Source of the DNA: Rhizophagus clarus
Lineage: Eukaryota; Glomeromycota; Glomeromycetes; Glomerales; Glomeraceae
Assembly (NCBI GenBank): GCA_015698045.1
Contig: BLAL01000050.1
Span: 558,001-622,000, forward strand
Direction of reading: 5' to 3'
DNA length: 64,000 nt
A model generated the notes under the pieces. That model saw nothing but the letters and a program-made list of their open reading frames with translations. It had not been told where the DNA came from and ran no database searches. The position numbers and the translations under genes were made by a program. This document shows positions 1-11,645 of the stretch, piece after piece; within the stretch, counting starts at the first letter, position 1, and each line of letters begins with the position of its first letter.

Positions 1-894
1 ATTGTGTGATTAAATTTAATGAACAGTATGACGAATTTTCTGATGATCTTTTTCTTTTGGCATTTTTTTTGCATTCTCGTTATCATGGTAAGTTGTGATT
101 TATTTATTTTAAAAATTTATCAATAATTAGAATCATTTATCATAAATTTATTCTTATTTTATTTTTTTTTATTAGGTAATGGTATAAATCCAAGTAAGAT
201 CCATAATATTACTGTTAAAGCAACGCAAATTTGGAAGAATATGGGACATGATCAAGAATCATGTGGAAAACTACTTTCTCAAATGCGAAAATACATGAAA
301 AATAAAGCACCATTTAATCAACATTATAATTATAAATCAGATACACCAATCATTTGGTGAGAAACTGCTCAAAATACTAAGGAAGAATGGGAATTACAAG
401 CTTTAGCACCTCAGCTTTTTGCTGTATCTCCACACAGTGCTTCTTGTGAGCGTTCCTTTTCAGTTTTAGGATGGTTTTATGGTCAAAGACGTACAAAATT
501 AGCTGTAGATCAGGTAGAAGGTATGTGTAAATTGTATACTTATTATATTACAAATACAAAGCGTAAATTGCCTTATTATGCAATTGATACTTCTGAAAGT
601 TCATTACATGAAAAAATGATAGCTACTTTAACAGAAATTAGTGATGAGTTAGTTGGTAAAGGAGATTATGATTTTTTGTATAAGGAAAATATAATTGATA
701 CAATTATTGACATGTCTAAAACGTATAATCTAAATGTTGCTTTAGATATAGATATTGATTCACATATTTTTAATATGGAAGATGAAGTAATAGTTAGTCA
801 AAGGAGACAAACTGTTGTATTGGATCCAGAACATGAAGATTATAATATTGAGGTATTGATAGCTAAAGAAATGAATGATGATAATGGGAGTTAA
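1..894 (+). pseudogene. hAT-family transposase, C-terminal part, broken
   Basis: This is the 3' end of a hAT transposase gene entering from the left edge of the window. Exon 1 reads to base 87; an intron runs 88-175 (donor GTAAGT, acceptor TTAG) and exon 2 runs 176-894. Exon 2 carries the hAT dimerisation signature: LAPQLFAVSPHSASCERSFS followed by a W-x-x-G-x-x-R-T-x-L stretch at about 400-510, as in fungal and plant BED/hAT transposases. The frame is interrupted by TGA at 358-360, just after a Trp codon and 12 codons before that signature, so the copy cannot make a full protein without readthrough. The last ~115 codons are acidic. An ORF starting at 523 is only the part downstream of the signature and is not a separate gene. 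Family call is firm; the N-terminal half lies outside the window. Confidence 0.8.
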
Positions 895-1232
895 ATTTTA
901 TTGATTTTATTTTAATTTTAATATTTTAGCAATTTTATATATAGCGAATTTTAATCTTTAGTAATTTTTTATAATTTTTAGTTTATTTTTTAGTAATTAT
1001 TAGCTTATATTATAACAATAATATTATTAATGTAATCATAATTAGTAATAAGTATAATAAAATAAATAAATAAATGCATTCTTAGATTTCGGCCTATAGT
1101 ATAAAATTTAAAAATTAATTTCGGCCTATATAAAGTTTTGGCCAAAGTTTCGGATTTTGGTATTAGTTTCGGACTAGAGTTTCAGACTTTTGGATTCGGC
1201 CATACCCTTGAGAGGTTTTGGCTATAAGTATA
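895..1232. other. AT-rich spacer with TTTCGG-type repeat remnants
   Basis: No gene is seen. Between about 1085 and 1215 short motifs (TTTCGGCC, TTTCGGAC, TTTTGGCC) recur every 20-30 bases, which looks like a decayed short tandem repeat. The rest is A/T-rich 3' flank of the hAT relic. Confidence 0.35.
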
Positions 1233-1715
1233 AGATAATTATTGTTATTTATCTTTCAGATTATTATTAATAAATATCATTAGCATTAAATATCGTTATT
1301 TATCTTTCAAATTATTACCGATAAATATCATTAACATTAAATATTGTTATTTATTTTTCAGATTATTATTGATAAATATTATTATCATTAAATATCGTTA
1401 TTTATCTTACAGATTGTTACCAATAAATATCATTAACATTAAATATTGTTATTTATCTTTAGATTATTATTGATAAATATTATTATCATTAAATATCATT
1501 ATTTATCTTACAGATTATTACTAATAAATATCATTAACATTAAATATCATTATTTATCTTACAGATTATTACCAATAAATATCGTTAACATTAAATATTG
1601 TTATTTATCTTTCAGATTATTATTGATAAATATCATCATTATTAAATATCATTATTTATCTTACAGATAATTACCAATAAATATTATTAACATTAAATAT
1701 CATTTTATATCATCA
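1233..1715. repeat. 51-bp tandem repeat, about 9.5 copies
   Basis: A 51-bp unit is repeated head to tail. It contains TTATCTTTCAGATTATTA, then ATAAATATCATTAACATT, then AAATATCGTTA. Two sub-types alternate (ATTATTATTGATAAA versus ATTATTACCAATAAA), so a 102-bp higher-order period is visible. Because 51 is a multiple of three, part of the array reads as a 17-residue repeat ORF (1446-1670); this is a by-product of the period, not evidence for a protein. Each unit contains a good 3' splice-site look-alike (TTATCTTTCAG or TTATCTTACAG). Confidence 0.85.
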
Positions 1716-1825
1716 GATATTTACCAATAACTATCCAAATTTGATATCTATCAATTTATTTAATATGATAAAATGGGATAATTTGAGATAAAGTGATAAA
1801 TATTGATATATATCTTCTAAAAAAA

Positions 1826-2590
1826 TTTCCTGATGTTCATTTTTACTTTTTGTAGGTCCAGAATACCAAACATATAATTGGGATTTCTTTTTAAAAATAA
1901 GTAACTTTAAAAAAAAATATTCTTTTATTTATTTCAACAAATATTATCTAATGTTTGTTTTCATTTTTTTAGGTCTGAAAGTAGCAAACCATAGTATTTT
2001 AAGGGTAAAAAAACTTTAAAATAATTTTTTTTTATTTTTTTATTTTAACAAATATTATTAATGTTTATTTTTTAATTTTTTTTGCAAGTTTAGAATACTA
2101 AGTTAGTTCCAGATTTCATTTCAAAGGTAACTTCAAAAAATCTTTTTTTTATTTTTATTTTAACAAATATTAATACTTGTTTTTACTTTTTATAGGTTTA
2201 AAATTTCATTTTGAAGTAGATCAGAGTATTTTGAAAATTAAAACTTCAAAATATCTTTTTTTATTACCTTGTTTAATGAATGTTAACTAATATTTGTTTT
2301 TATTTTTCTTCTTAATTTAAAGTAGACCAAAATATTTTGAAGGTTAAAAATTTTGAAATATCTTTTTTTTTATTATTTTATTTAATGAATGTTGACTAAC
2401 ATTTATTCTTATTTTTATAGGTCTGGAATTCCAATTCAAAGCAGATCAGGTATTTCAAAAATTAAAACTTTAAAATATTTTTTTTTATTATCTTGTTTAA
2501 TAAATATTGACTAATGTTTGTTTTCATTTTTCTTAAATCTGAAACTCTAATTTAAAGAGGACTAGTATTTTGATTTTTAAAGGTATTGTT
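1826..2590. repeat. Diverged ~113-bp tandem repeat, about 7 copies
   Basis: Equivalent points (TTTTTATAGGTCTG-like) fall near 1856, 1971, 2086, 2194, 2310, 2420 and 2533, giving spacings of 108-116 bp. Each unit has a T-rich tract, an AGGTCTG-like block, an AAAGTAGATCAG-like block and a TTTTAACAAATATT-like block. The copies are well diverged, so the array is old. The TTTTTATAG/GT block resembles a splice acceptor in several units. Confidence 0.75.
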
Positions 2591-2788
2591 ATCTTGACAA
2601 ATGTAAAAAACTAAAACTACATGATATCTAAAATAATAGAAGTTTAATTCTGGTAAGAACTTTAACATGTGATTTAATAAATTTTAAAGGTAAACGTTTA
2701 TATAAAAATAAAATAAAATTAAGAAATAAAGAAATATATTATAACTTTAACTAGTAATAAATTGATTCTTCTGTTAGCTCTTATTATA

Positions 2789-3206
2789 TAGTGATCCAAA
2801 TTTGACAAATAAAGGCTTATTGAATACATTACATTAAAATGAGTCAAAAGGTGATTAGTTCATATATCTAGCATTGATAGATTACAAGATAATTACTAAA
2901 ACATCCAATTTTTCCTAAATTAAAAATTTTAGCTAAAACACGTTTATAATAATATCTCGCCAACCAGTAATTCAAATTTGACTATTAAATACTCATTTGA
3001 ACTGTCTCATTAAGACGCATCTGATGATAATTAAATCATGATTCCAGGATTGATAGTTGCAAAGATATATTTAAAAATATGTTTTGGATATTTTGGTATA
3101 AATTATCTTGTGATCTATTAAGGCTAGAGATACAAACTAACTACCATTCAATCTGTTATAATGAGTTGAATCCAATAAGTCTTTATTTAACAAATTTGGA
3201 TCACTG
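2789..3206. mobile_element. Fold-back MITE with ~125-bp inverted arms
   Basis: The left arm begins TAGTGATCCAAATTTG (2789) and continues through AATAAAGGCTTATTG to about 2911. The reverse complement of about 3085-3206 reads CAGTGATCCAAATTTG, AATAAAGACTTATTGG and so on, with many substitutions. The middle has no coding potential. The TIR start (CAGTGATCC) is of a kind common in Tc1/mariner elements, but the flanking TA duplication is not clean here, so the superfamily is uncertain. Confidence 0.7.
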
Positions 3207-3700
3207 GATGATAAGATACTTACAAGTATCCTGATAATTTTGACTACCATCTGTAATATAAATATAACAAATACAATAAATCAAATAAATATAATAAATT
3301 ATATTAATCATATTAATCATATTGATCATATTATCATAATTATCATAATTATTATGATTATTATAACTATCATGATCATTCTAACTATCACAACTAGTAA
3401 TATTAAAGAATCTGTTTTTAAAAAAATCCATATTTATTAGTAATTTTAAATGTTAAAGTAATATTAATGCAAATAGAAACTGAAAGGTAATGGATAATCT
3501 GGAAAATAGTTAGATGTTATACTTGTAATAAAATATAATAAAAAAAATCACATTTTTATTTGCTAAATACTTATGTTTATATAAAAAGAGAGAGATAGTA
3601 CAAGGCTAATAATGGAATGTACTAAACTTATAAAAATTGCAAATCTGATAAAAATAAATTTGAAGTTATTGAAATACAGATAGCTAAAAAGAAATTATAT
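3207..3700. other. AT-rich spacer with ATT/ATC simple repeats
   Basis: No gene is seen. 3255-3385 is degenerate AATATAA/ATCATATTA simple sequence, which is why an Ile/Asn/His-only frame stays open there. It probably contains the 3' UTR of the minus-strand gene ending at 3701. Confidence 0.4.
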
Positions 3701-4102
3701 TTAAGTATCCTTATAAAAGACTTCTCTTTCTTTTTCATCTTCCCTTCCATCATCTTTTTCTCTTTCATCATCATCTTCTCTTTCATCATTATTTCTTTGG
3801 TTAGAAGCTAAACCTATTATTTAGTAGTATATCATTTAATTAAAGATTAAATATATTATTAAATATTAAGGCCACACACATATATGATATGTATATAATA
3901 TTTACCTGAAATGAATTGATTAACATCGTTAATATTGATTTCCCTCTTTTTCTTTGCTTTTTGACTTAGACTTTGATTTTTCAAAATCATTACTATTATA
4001 CATATTTTTAGTATCATTTTATTCTCAAAGTAAAATTTATTATAATTATATTTTATAAAGTTACATACCTGCTGTCTCTTGATTTGCTTTACGTTTGGAC
4101 AT
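3701..4102 (-). CDS. Small spliced hypothetical protein (77 aa)
   Basis: Not recognised. Three minus-strand exons splice cleanly: 4102-4069 (ATG at 4100-4102, donor GTATGT), 3992-3906 (acceptor AATAG, donor GTAAAT) and 3813-3701 (acceptor AATAG, stop TAA at 3701-3703). Exon phases match (34 + 87 + 113 = 234 nt). The product starts MSKRKANQETA, has a Lys/Arg-rich middle (QKAKKKRE) and ends in an Asp/Glu/Arg-rich tail made of DDDERE and EDEKERE-type runs, so it is highly charged and probably disordered. Neighbours are repeats on both sides, so it may belong to a transposon or be a fragment of a larger repeated gene. The evidence is the three consistent introns; expression is untested. The single unspliced frame across 3859-4221 is mostly intron read-through. 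Confidence 0.45.
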
Positions 4103-4378
4103 AGCAAAAAATAAAGATACAAGATACAAAAATTCTGAGATACAAAAATTTGAACAAGTAAAATATAAATAAGAGACCTTATCCCAATTCCCAAACTCCT
4201 GAGCTGACCTTGCATTTCCAAATTTATATGGTATATGTTGAGATTATACTATATTGAGATGTTTATTTTGTGACAATCTTACAAGGAAAGATGATTTATT
4301 TAGAATTAAAAATAGAATCGATTTGAATTATACAAAAATTTAAATTTTAATTATTTAACATATTGACATATTTATATA

Positions 4379-4495
4379 ACGAAAGGAAATTTTTATTTAA
4401 CGAAAGGAAAATTTAGATTTAATAAAAGGAAAATTTAGATTTAATGAAAGGAAAATTTAGATTTACTTATTTAACGAAAGGAAATTTTTATTTGT
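4379..4495. repeat. Short tandem repeat, ~21-bp unit
   Basis: The unit GAAAGGAAAATTTAGATTTAA is repeated about five times with small changes (ACGAAAGGAAATTTTTATTT at both ends). No coding content. Confidence 0.7.
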
Positions 4496-5399
4496 AAGTT
4501 GCTAAAGTATTTGTTTATAAACAAATAGGACTATCGTTACATCATTCAATAAGAATCTGCAGATGTTTATCTAAGATAAATTTGCACTTCCTTTTTTGAT
4601 TAAACGCAATAAACATAACCTTTTACAGCCATAATTGCTGATATAATACATACTATTGTACAAAATACAAATAAATATTAGAGTGAGATTATTTAATTAA
4701 CAGACCTTGCTTTAGTTAAGTTCAGAGATGATGCTTGAATCTTAATTGATTGATAATAACAAATAATGAATAAATGCACTTTGAATATAAATGAGAGCCA
4801 TGTTTCAAATAATAATGCGAAGTAGTATGTAATTAAATGATTATATTGTATTGTTTAGTTTATTATTATTATATTGTAAATCTTGACATTTTTATATTGA
4901 TGATAAAATAATAACGTAAAGCGTGAATATAAAAAAAAAACTTTTACATAATATGTGGTAAACGTCTCTAGCTTATGTAAATATGGTTCTAAGGCAATCT
5001 TTATGTCAATGTCTTGACAGTAACATTGCACAGGTCAAGAACGTAATATTTGCAGCTCTAAGTGATATAAGAGTGTGATTGAATCTAAAATTCCATTTTC
5101 TGGCATATGTTTATTGATCATCTAATCAACAATTAATCTATATTCAGATAGTTCAACAGTGTACCGTATCGAACATTGACCTCTCATACTGATTTCGTGA
5201 AAAAATTCTTCTATATATTAGTAAAACTTTGGTAATGTTTTTTTTTGTATGTTTAGTAAAATTACAGCCTAGATTAGATTATTTTTTTTTCTCTAATCAG
5301 ATTAGATTACTATAATTATATCAAAGTATAATTAAATTCTAACCATAAATTTTGTTAAAAATCAACAATTCTACAAAACTATTTACGTCTTAGTTAGTT
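4496..5399. other. AT-rich region upstream of the Tnp2-like relic
   Basis: No gene is seen on either strand. It is ordinary A/T-rich sequence and would hold the promoter and 5' end of the transposon gene starting at 5400 if that gene was ever complete. Confidence 0.3.
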
Positions 5400-8300
5400 A
5401 TGAGAAAGAGATATATTCATTCCACTGGCAGTTCTGTAAAACTATTTCAAATTCGCAATCAGTTTTCTCATACTAGTCGTAATGAGACAACAGCAAATTC
5501 AACTGAAGATAACAATGAAATGTTATCTAAAGATATTGATATAGAGGACATTAATAGAAATGACAATGAATCAATATATTTTCAGCATTATGATAATGAT
5601 ATGGATTTGAGGGATAATGTAATTGACGAATCATCAGATGAAGATAGTGATGATGATGATGATGAAGAAAATTATAATGAAGAGGAAGATTATAACGAAG
5701 AGGAAGATTATTACAATGAGAAAGGTGAAGAAGAGGAAGGTTACAATGATGATGAGGAAGAGGAAAGTCATAACGACCACAATGATAAAGAAAAAGAGGA
5801 AGGTAACAACAACGAGAGCAACGACATACATCAAATTATTGAAGCTTTAGATAAAGACGAGATACCATCCTGTGATGGTGAATTTTCACCTTACTTCAAT
5901 GATTATACAACTACTGCACTATTCTGTTGGCTCCAGAAATACAATATTTCTACAAAAGCATATGAAGATCTTGCTAACATTATTCACAATCCTCAATTTG
6001 AGCCCACTCATGTAGTAAAAAATATCAAAAGATTCCAATCTTAAAGAAAACGTCTTCCTTTACTATCAATAATAACAAAGCCTATTAAAATTTTATCAAA
6101 AAAAATTCCGTCAACTTCACGAAGTTCAAAACTTTTGTACTAACTCTCAATTAGCAAAATTATATGGTGTGTTCTCAACAATCTGATGCTGATGAGGCAT
6201 ATGTATTTTGGACTGGGCATTGATTCTGAAACAAAATCAGAATTTTGGCATAGAACTCTATGGGAAGAATCTCCACTTTTTGGACAAAATAAAATAATAA
6301 TATCAAAAGGTAATAAACAATATAGTTTGATATAATTATAGTCTATGTTAGCAAAATTGATTGATTTATTTTTGATAAAATAGTAATATACCGATCTAGT
6401 GATTTTGTCTACTATAACGATAATAATGGTTATCGAAGATTTGGAAGATTAAGAGTAATTTTAAAAAATGATAACGAAGATTATCAGTTACGAATTCAAA
6501 AAATTCTGAATTATGATGACTTACCTGGAAATTTAAAAAAATTATCAAGACAACGTCATCCTCTTGTTGGTGAAGTTTGGTTTGTAGACAAACCATTTCC
6601 AATTATCATGACCTCTCAAATTCTAGAAAAAGCGACTATATTAATAACGTTTTAACATCAAAATATTCTCAAAGATTCATTGCATATTACTGAAATAATT
6701 TATAAATGTAATGACTGTTTGCACATTCGTGATGTGAAACTTTCATACCAACATCCTTCTGATTACATTTCTATCAGAGATCCACCATCATTTATGCCAG
6801 TTTATAAGCTGTTTTTAGATTTTTATTATGATGATTTTGGTATGTTTAGAAATGTATATCATTTTTTAGGTGGTGTCTATGTACAGTTTGGCAACATGCT
6901 AACACATCAAAGAAAACTTATCAAAAACCATTTTATTCTTGAGTTTGTTTCATTTGGTGGCAATTTTGACGAATTTATGCTACCATATATTTGTTTCAGA
7001 AATGAAAAAACTTGAAAAAGGTAAGATAATGACTGTTCAAGGACAAAATGCATGGGTAATTGCTGGTTTGAACATTGTTACAGCAGATTTACCTCAAGGT
7101 AATGACTTGGCAGGAGTACTAAGGTATTTCGACTTAATTAATAATTTAATAAAACAATTTAATGATATAATTTGTAACAACTATTGAAATTTTTTAAAAA
7201 TAATTTAGGCATAATGCAAATAAAAGTTGTCGTACCTGTACAATTAAAAAGGAATTATGGAGTTCTTATAATCAGAATACTGTGACAACATTACATTACT
7301 ATCATATTACAAATGAAGAAATTTTAGAAATTTCTCAGGAACTGGTAACATCAAGAAGAGACCAACTTTGTACAAAGTATGGTTTAAGACAATTGCCTAG
7401 TATTTTAGATAAATTAAAAAGGAAAAGGTATCTACAAGCACCACAGGACATTTATCACGCTACCGTAAAAAAGATTGGACGACTGCTAAAGTTAACCTGT
7501 AAATTATTTTCACGAGAAGGAGAAGATAATTTCATTAAAATTTGGAATAATTTTGAAATTCCAAAAAAGTGAGGTAATCTATCAAATCTGATCTCTCATC
7601 ATAATAGTTTTATGATGTCTGATCTTCTCAGACTAGCTATGATTATGCTATTCTTGCTAAATTGGTTTCTAAAGGAATTAAGTCTTAAGCATAATGAAGC
7701 AGTTGCTATTCAACAAAAGATTGATGCACTTCGAATTAATTTAGTACCAAAAAGCATTATATCTTGTTGGGTATATGTTGCGAAAACTATAAGACAGGTT
7801 TTAATAAAGAATTTACGTCAGATAGCTACAAGGAATTATAACAATATCTTGAAAAAGAGTTTTCAATCCTTTCAAAGGTATAGTTATGGAATTGAAATTC
7901 AAAAAGTGTGAAATAATTTAAATATGATTCTAATAATAATACTCTTTTTATATGTTAGGTTTTTGCAAATTTTATTAATTTACCAAATATACACGTTAAT
8001 ATGCATCTTCTGATGCATGCTAAAACCTTTGGAACACTCACTAATATTTAGGTTGGTATAAAAGAGATAGTACATCGTATTTTTAAGGGAATGGTACTGA
8101 AGATGAATTGCAAAAACATAGACTTAGATTTATTAAAGCGTTATAATACTATATTTGCAATTCGACATTTAGTAGATGGTGGTATTGATCCAAGATTTAA
8201 TAGGTTTTGTACTGGGTTCACAAATCTTGGTCAATTATTTTTGAACTGGTACGTTACAGAAGATAAATATTCAATTGAAAAACAAGCTCAGAATGATGAT

Positions 8301-8960
8301 GCAGAAGGTAAAATTAAATTGTATATTATATATTATATCATATATGCATACATAATCATATTTACTAATTTTAATTTAGTTACATCCCCAGTAAATTTTA
8401 TCTCAAACATTTCCTTAAAAAAAAAAATGCCAAAGGAGGATCGGAATAACCTTCTGTTGACTCTGCAGCATAATTTTAAAACTGAACTGTTTTTATCTTA
8501 TGTAGATATGAAGTTCGAGACGGCTCTTATAAATTCTTCAACTAGCTGATACAAATTAGCATCATATATCATTGAAAAAAAAAATAGTGTTTTTTCAAAA
8601 GTCCACTTACATCTTGGTGATTTTGTTACAATTTATGTTGAAAAAAAATCATGAAGAATCTTATGCAATCATCAAGGGGATTTTTTGACATAAGGGTAAT
8701 AATGACAAATATTATGCCTTTATTGTTGTGGATTGGTTTAAAGATACTGGGATTGAACATTTACTGTTGAAATGTCCACTTTATCACCTTTAAGTAACAG
8801 GGAATAAATAGAGGCACATTTTTCCAATTACTGTAATAAATAATGTGCAAAAAGTACATTTTATTCATAATTGTAATTCAGGAGAATGTCAAGGATCTGA
8901 TCATGATATCATGAACAGAATTTGGATAAAAAATAGTTTTTATTTTACAGCTATATGATT
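5400..8960 (+). pseudogene. Tnp2-like (CACTA/EnSpm-type) transposase gene, decayed
   Basis: One long transposase gene in pieces, all in order. The N-terminal part (5400-6041) has a basic start, an Asp/Glu-rich tract (about 5620-5830) and a folded segment with YFNDYTTTALFCWL. Introns are visible at 6310-6383, 7124-7208, 7878-7958 and 8308-8379. The Tnp2 core is recognisable: FLDFYYDDFGMFRNVYH plus GGVYVQFGNM at about 6815-6900, FGGNFDEF near 6952, WVIAGLNIVTADLPQGNDLA at about 7054-7113 and CRTCT near 7230. In-frame stops sit at 6042, 6141, 6653, 7570, 7839, 8049 and 8547, with more after 8680. Frame shifts fall near 6990, 7805 and 8645. The last readable block ends at TGA 8958-8960. Tnp2 is the nuclease of CACTA-like DNA transposons; assignment rests on the YYDDFG/ADLPQGND pattern and is probable, not certain. 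No CACTA termini were identified. Confidence 0.75.
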
Positions 8961-9339
8961 AATTAAAATTACTGGAAGATTGTTATATTTTACAATAATT
9001 ACAAATAATTAATTAATTTTATCCAATAAAAATCTAGTTCTAATATCATATATATTTTAAACAATGAGTAAGAGATTGTCAAGATTGTCATACTTAGTGA
9101 AGTACGTGTCTGAGCTGATTAAGTCTTTTATGAAAATTTTGTTAACACTATACAGAAGAATTCAGTTTTTTTATTTGCTATTAGTGGTGTTATGATCATC
9201 ACATGTTAGAAAAAAGAAGTGGTACACAAGTATATAGTCTCATGTAAAAATTTAACAGGTTTTTTATTTTAACAGGTTTTCTTAATACTTTATATCATTT
9301 CAGTTGAAATTAAATTTTAAATTAAATTTTAATTAAATT
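8961..9339. other. Non-coding flank of the Tnp2-like relic
   Basis: Nothing supported by sequence; A/T-rich, no open frame or splice pattern. Confidence 0.3.
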
Positions 9340-10140
9340 ACAAATTAATAAAATATATATAAAAACATTTAAAATTTAGTATTGAATTTATCAATATTAA
9401 TTAATATGATATTGATTTGATATTTTATTTATTTCACATTTTTTTAAAAATTAATTATTGTTTTTAACGATAAAATGATATTGATTCATTGTATTAATGA
9501 TATCAAATTAATATCGATTCGATATTTGTAAAATGATATCTTTATGATATCATTTTGATATTAAATAAATATCAAAATTATATTATATCGATATCGTATT
9601 TGTTTCATATTTTTCGTTATTGTTTAACTATATCAAAATGATGTTAATTCGTTATATTGCCTATATCGAAATGATGTCAATTTGATATTTATAAGATGAT
9701 GTTTTTACGATGTCATATTGATATTGAATATATATTGATATGATATCATATCTATACTGTATTTATTTTACATTTTTTAAAAATTTTATTATTGTTTAAC
9801 TATATTAAAATGATGTCGATTCGTTATATTTTTAATATCGAATTAATGTCAATTTAATATTTATAAGATGATGTTTTTACGATGTCATATTGATACTGAA
9901 TACATGTTGATACGATATTATATCGATATCGTATTTGTTCATATTTTTTTAAAAAATCATCGTTGTTATAACAATATGAGTATGATATTGATTTGATATT
10001 TCTTTAAGTAAATATCTTTACAATATCATTTCGATATATTGAATTAATAATGTACTGATATCATTGCGATATTATAATGATATCATTTGCAAATCGATAT
10101 CATTACGATATATATTTAATATCATTACTATATCAATTTG
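9340..10140. repeat. GATATC-rich interspersed repeat (uninterrupted copy)
   Basis: The block is built from GATATCATTTTGATATT, ATATCGATATCGTATTTGT and GATGTCATATTGATATT-like motifs in loosely tandem, partly palindromic order. The same sequence recurs in inverse orientation at 58190-58379 and 63833-64000. There it is split by a 5.45-kb insertion at GTTATAAC; this copy keeps a single GTTATAAC near 9975 and therefore serves as the empty site. Confidence 0.75.
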
Positions 10141-10210
10141 TCATCGTTTAGAATTTTTAAGTTTCTGTAAAGTATTCAAAGCAAATTTTGTGATTCACTT
10201 ATAGCTGCAG

Positions 10211-10616
10211 ACCCCCCTCTTGTTATTTTTAAAAAAATTTTCAGATATAGTTAGATACAGTCAGACGCAGTAATTCAGACCAATTTATAGTACTGGCCAG
10301 AATTAAGAGACTCGTAGTTATATAAAATTCTAAAAAAGGAAATTTTCCTATTCTGTAAAAATTACAAAAAAATATTTTTGTGGAATGGTATTACTTAAAA
10401 AGGAAATCAATCACATATACATTTTCTTTTTGGGCGATACTCATTCCACAAAAATATTTTTTGTAATTTTTGTAGAATCAGAAAATTTTCTTTTTTAGAA
10501 TTTTGTATAACTACGTAATTCTTAATTCTGGCCAGCACTATAAATCAGCCCAAATTATTATGTCTGACTGTGTCTGACTATATCTGAAAAATTTTTTAAA
10601 AATAATAGGAGGAGTT
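10211..10616. mobile_element. MITE with ~180-bp inverted arms
   Basis: The left arm (10211 to about 10395) and the right arm (about 10440-10616) are near-perfect reverse complements. Shared landmarks are TTTTCAGATATAGT, CAGTCAGAC, CTGGCCAGAATTAAGA, AAATTTTC and AAATATTTTTGTGGAAT. The unpaired centre is only about 40-50 bp. No coding content; the ends (ACCCCCCTC/ACTCCTCC) and TSD are not clean. A transcript would form a long hairpin. Confidence 0.8.
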
Positions 10617-10792
10617 ATAATTTAGAAAATAACTGTAATAAAAGTGGGTTTGATAGAAAAACTCGCATTTTATTAATCATTGCTAAAAAATTTTCTTACA
10701 AGAAAATCAAAAGTAATTTGAATGTAAATTGAGTTTGCATTCAGTTTGTTTAGTTGAATATATCAATAATAATTCTAATAAGAATTTTTTAG

Positions 10793-11212
10793 GTATCAAA
10801 TGATGCAGTTTGTTATGCACGAAATTATGCTTATATATATGATGTTAGTGGTTAAGTTTGGAATAAACCTATAATAACATATGAAAAATTATCAGCTGAG
10901 AAATAAGAACAATTACAAACATTTTTAATGAATAAAGCAAATATTATAATGAATTCATATAAAACAGATGTAATAACTAGTGAATCTGTACATTATCTTA
11001 AGTAAACGAAAATAGTACTTTAGAAAAAATACCATAAGCAATATCCAGATGGAATTCAATGAACTTCATTTTTCACTAAATTAGAAGAAAATAGATATAT
11101 TTATCATGAAAATTTAGGTGGTTTGTGTTTAACCTGTCAGAAATATGGATATAAAAATTTTTTAGATCTTATCAAATATATTAACAAATATATTACACAA
11201 TCTCTTATACAG
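10793..11212 (+). pseudogene. Unidentified coding relic, one exon
   Basis: Bounded by a good acceptor (AATTTTTTAG before 10793) and donor (ACAG|GTATTT after 11212), one frame reads as protein: SNDAVCYARNYAYIYDVSG, then VWNKPIITYEKLSAEK, EQLQTFLMNKANIIMNSYK, and finally LGGLCLTCQKYGYKNFLDLI. It is broken by in-frame stops at 10853-10855 and at several later sites. The C-L-T-C pair suggests a metal site. The family is not recognised; context (between two repeats) suggests a transposon-associated or repeated gene. Confidence 0.45.
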
Positions 11213-11394
11213 GTATTTTATTTATTGAATTTGAATATGGAATTACAAATTATAAGCAAAACTAATTTTTTTTTTAATATTAGAAACAATTGATAACATG
11301 TTGCAAAAATCTAAAAAGATTTTTAAAACGTAATAGGGTCAACCAACTGTGTATTGTATGGCAATATTTAGTGATATGTAACATATAGGTAAAA

Positions 11395-11645
11395 TGAAAA
11401 GTTGTAGAGTATAGGAGAGGTGTTGAGTAAAGTATAACCACATCACATATGATTATATGATGCAATGCATCTACCAGCATGACATATACTCAATTGATAA
11501 ATAAACAGACCGGTCTAGGCCTTTTTATATATGGTATATTTACTATGTAAATCATTCATGTATATTATTCATCACCTAAGTATAGTGTCATATGGGAGTT
11601 ATACTCTACTTAACATCTCCCTCATACTCTACAACTTTTTGTATC
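11395..11645. mobile_element. Small fold-back element, ~45-bp arms
   Basis: AAAAGTTGTAGAGTATAGG with GAGGTGTTGAGTAAAGTATAA (11397-11440) is the inverse of 11600-11643 (AGTTATACTCTACTTAAC through CATACTCTACAACTTTTT). The loop is about 155 bp. No TSD was identified. Confidence 0.55.

Noticed and set aside
1446..1670. 74-residue open frame with a 17-residue repeat
   Set aside because: It is the translation of the 51-bp minisatellite; composition (Ile, Leu, Tyr) reflects A/T-rich DNA.
5634..5834. Minus-strand frame rich in Phe/Ile/Val
   Set aside because: It is the antisense of the Asp/Glu-rich tract of the Tnp2-like gene.
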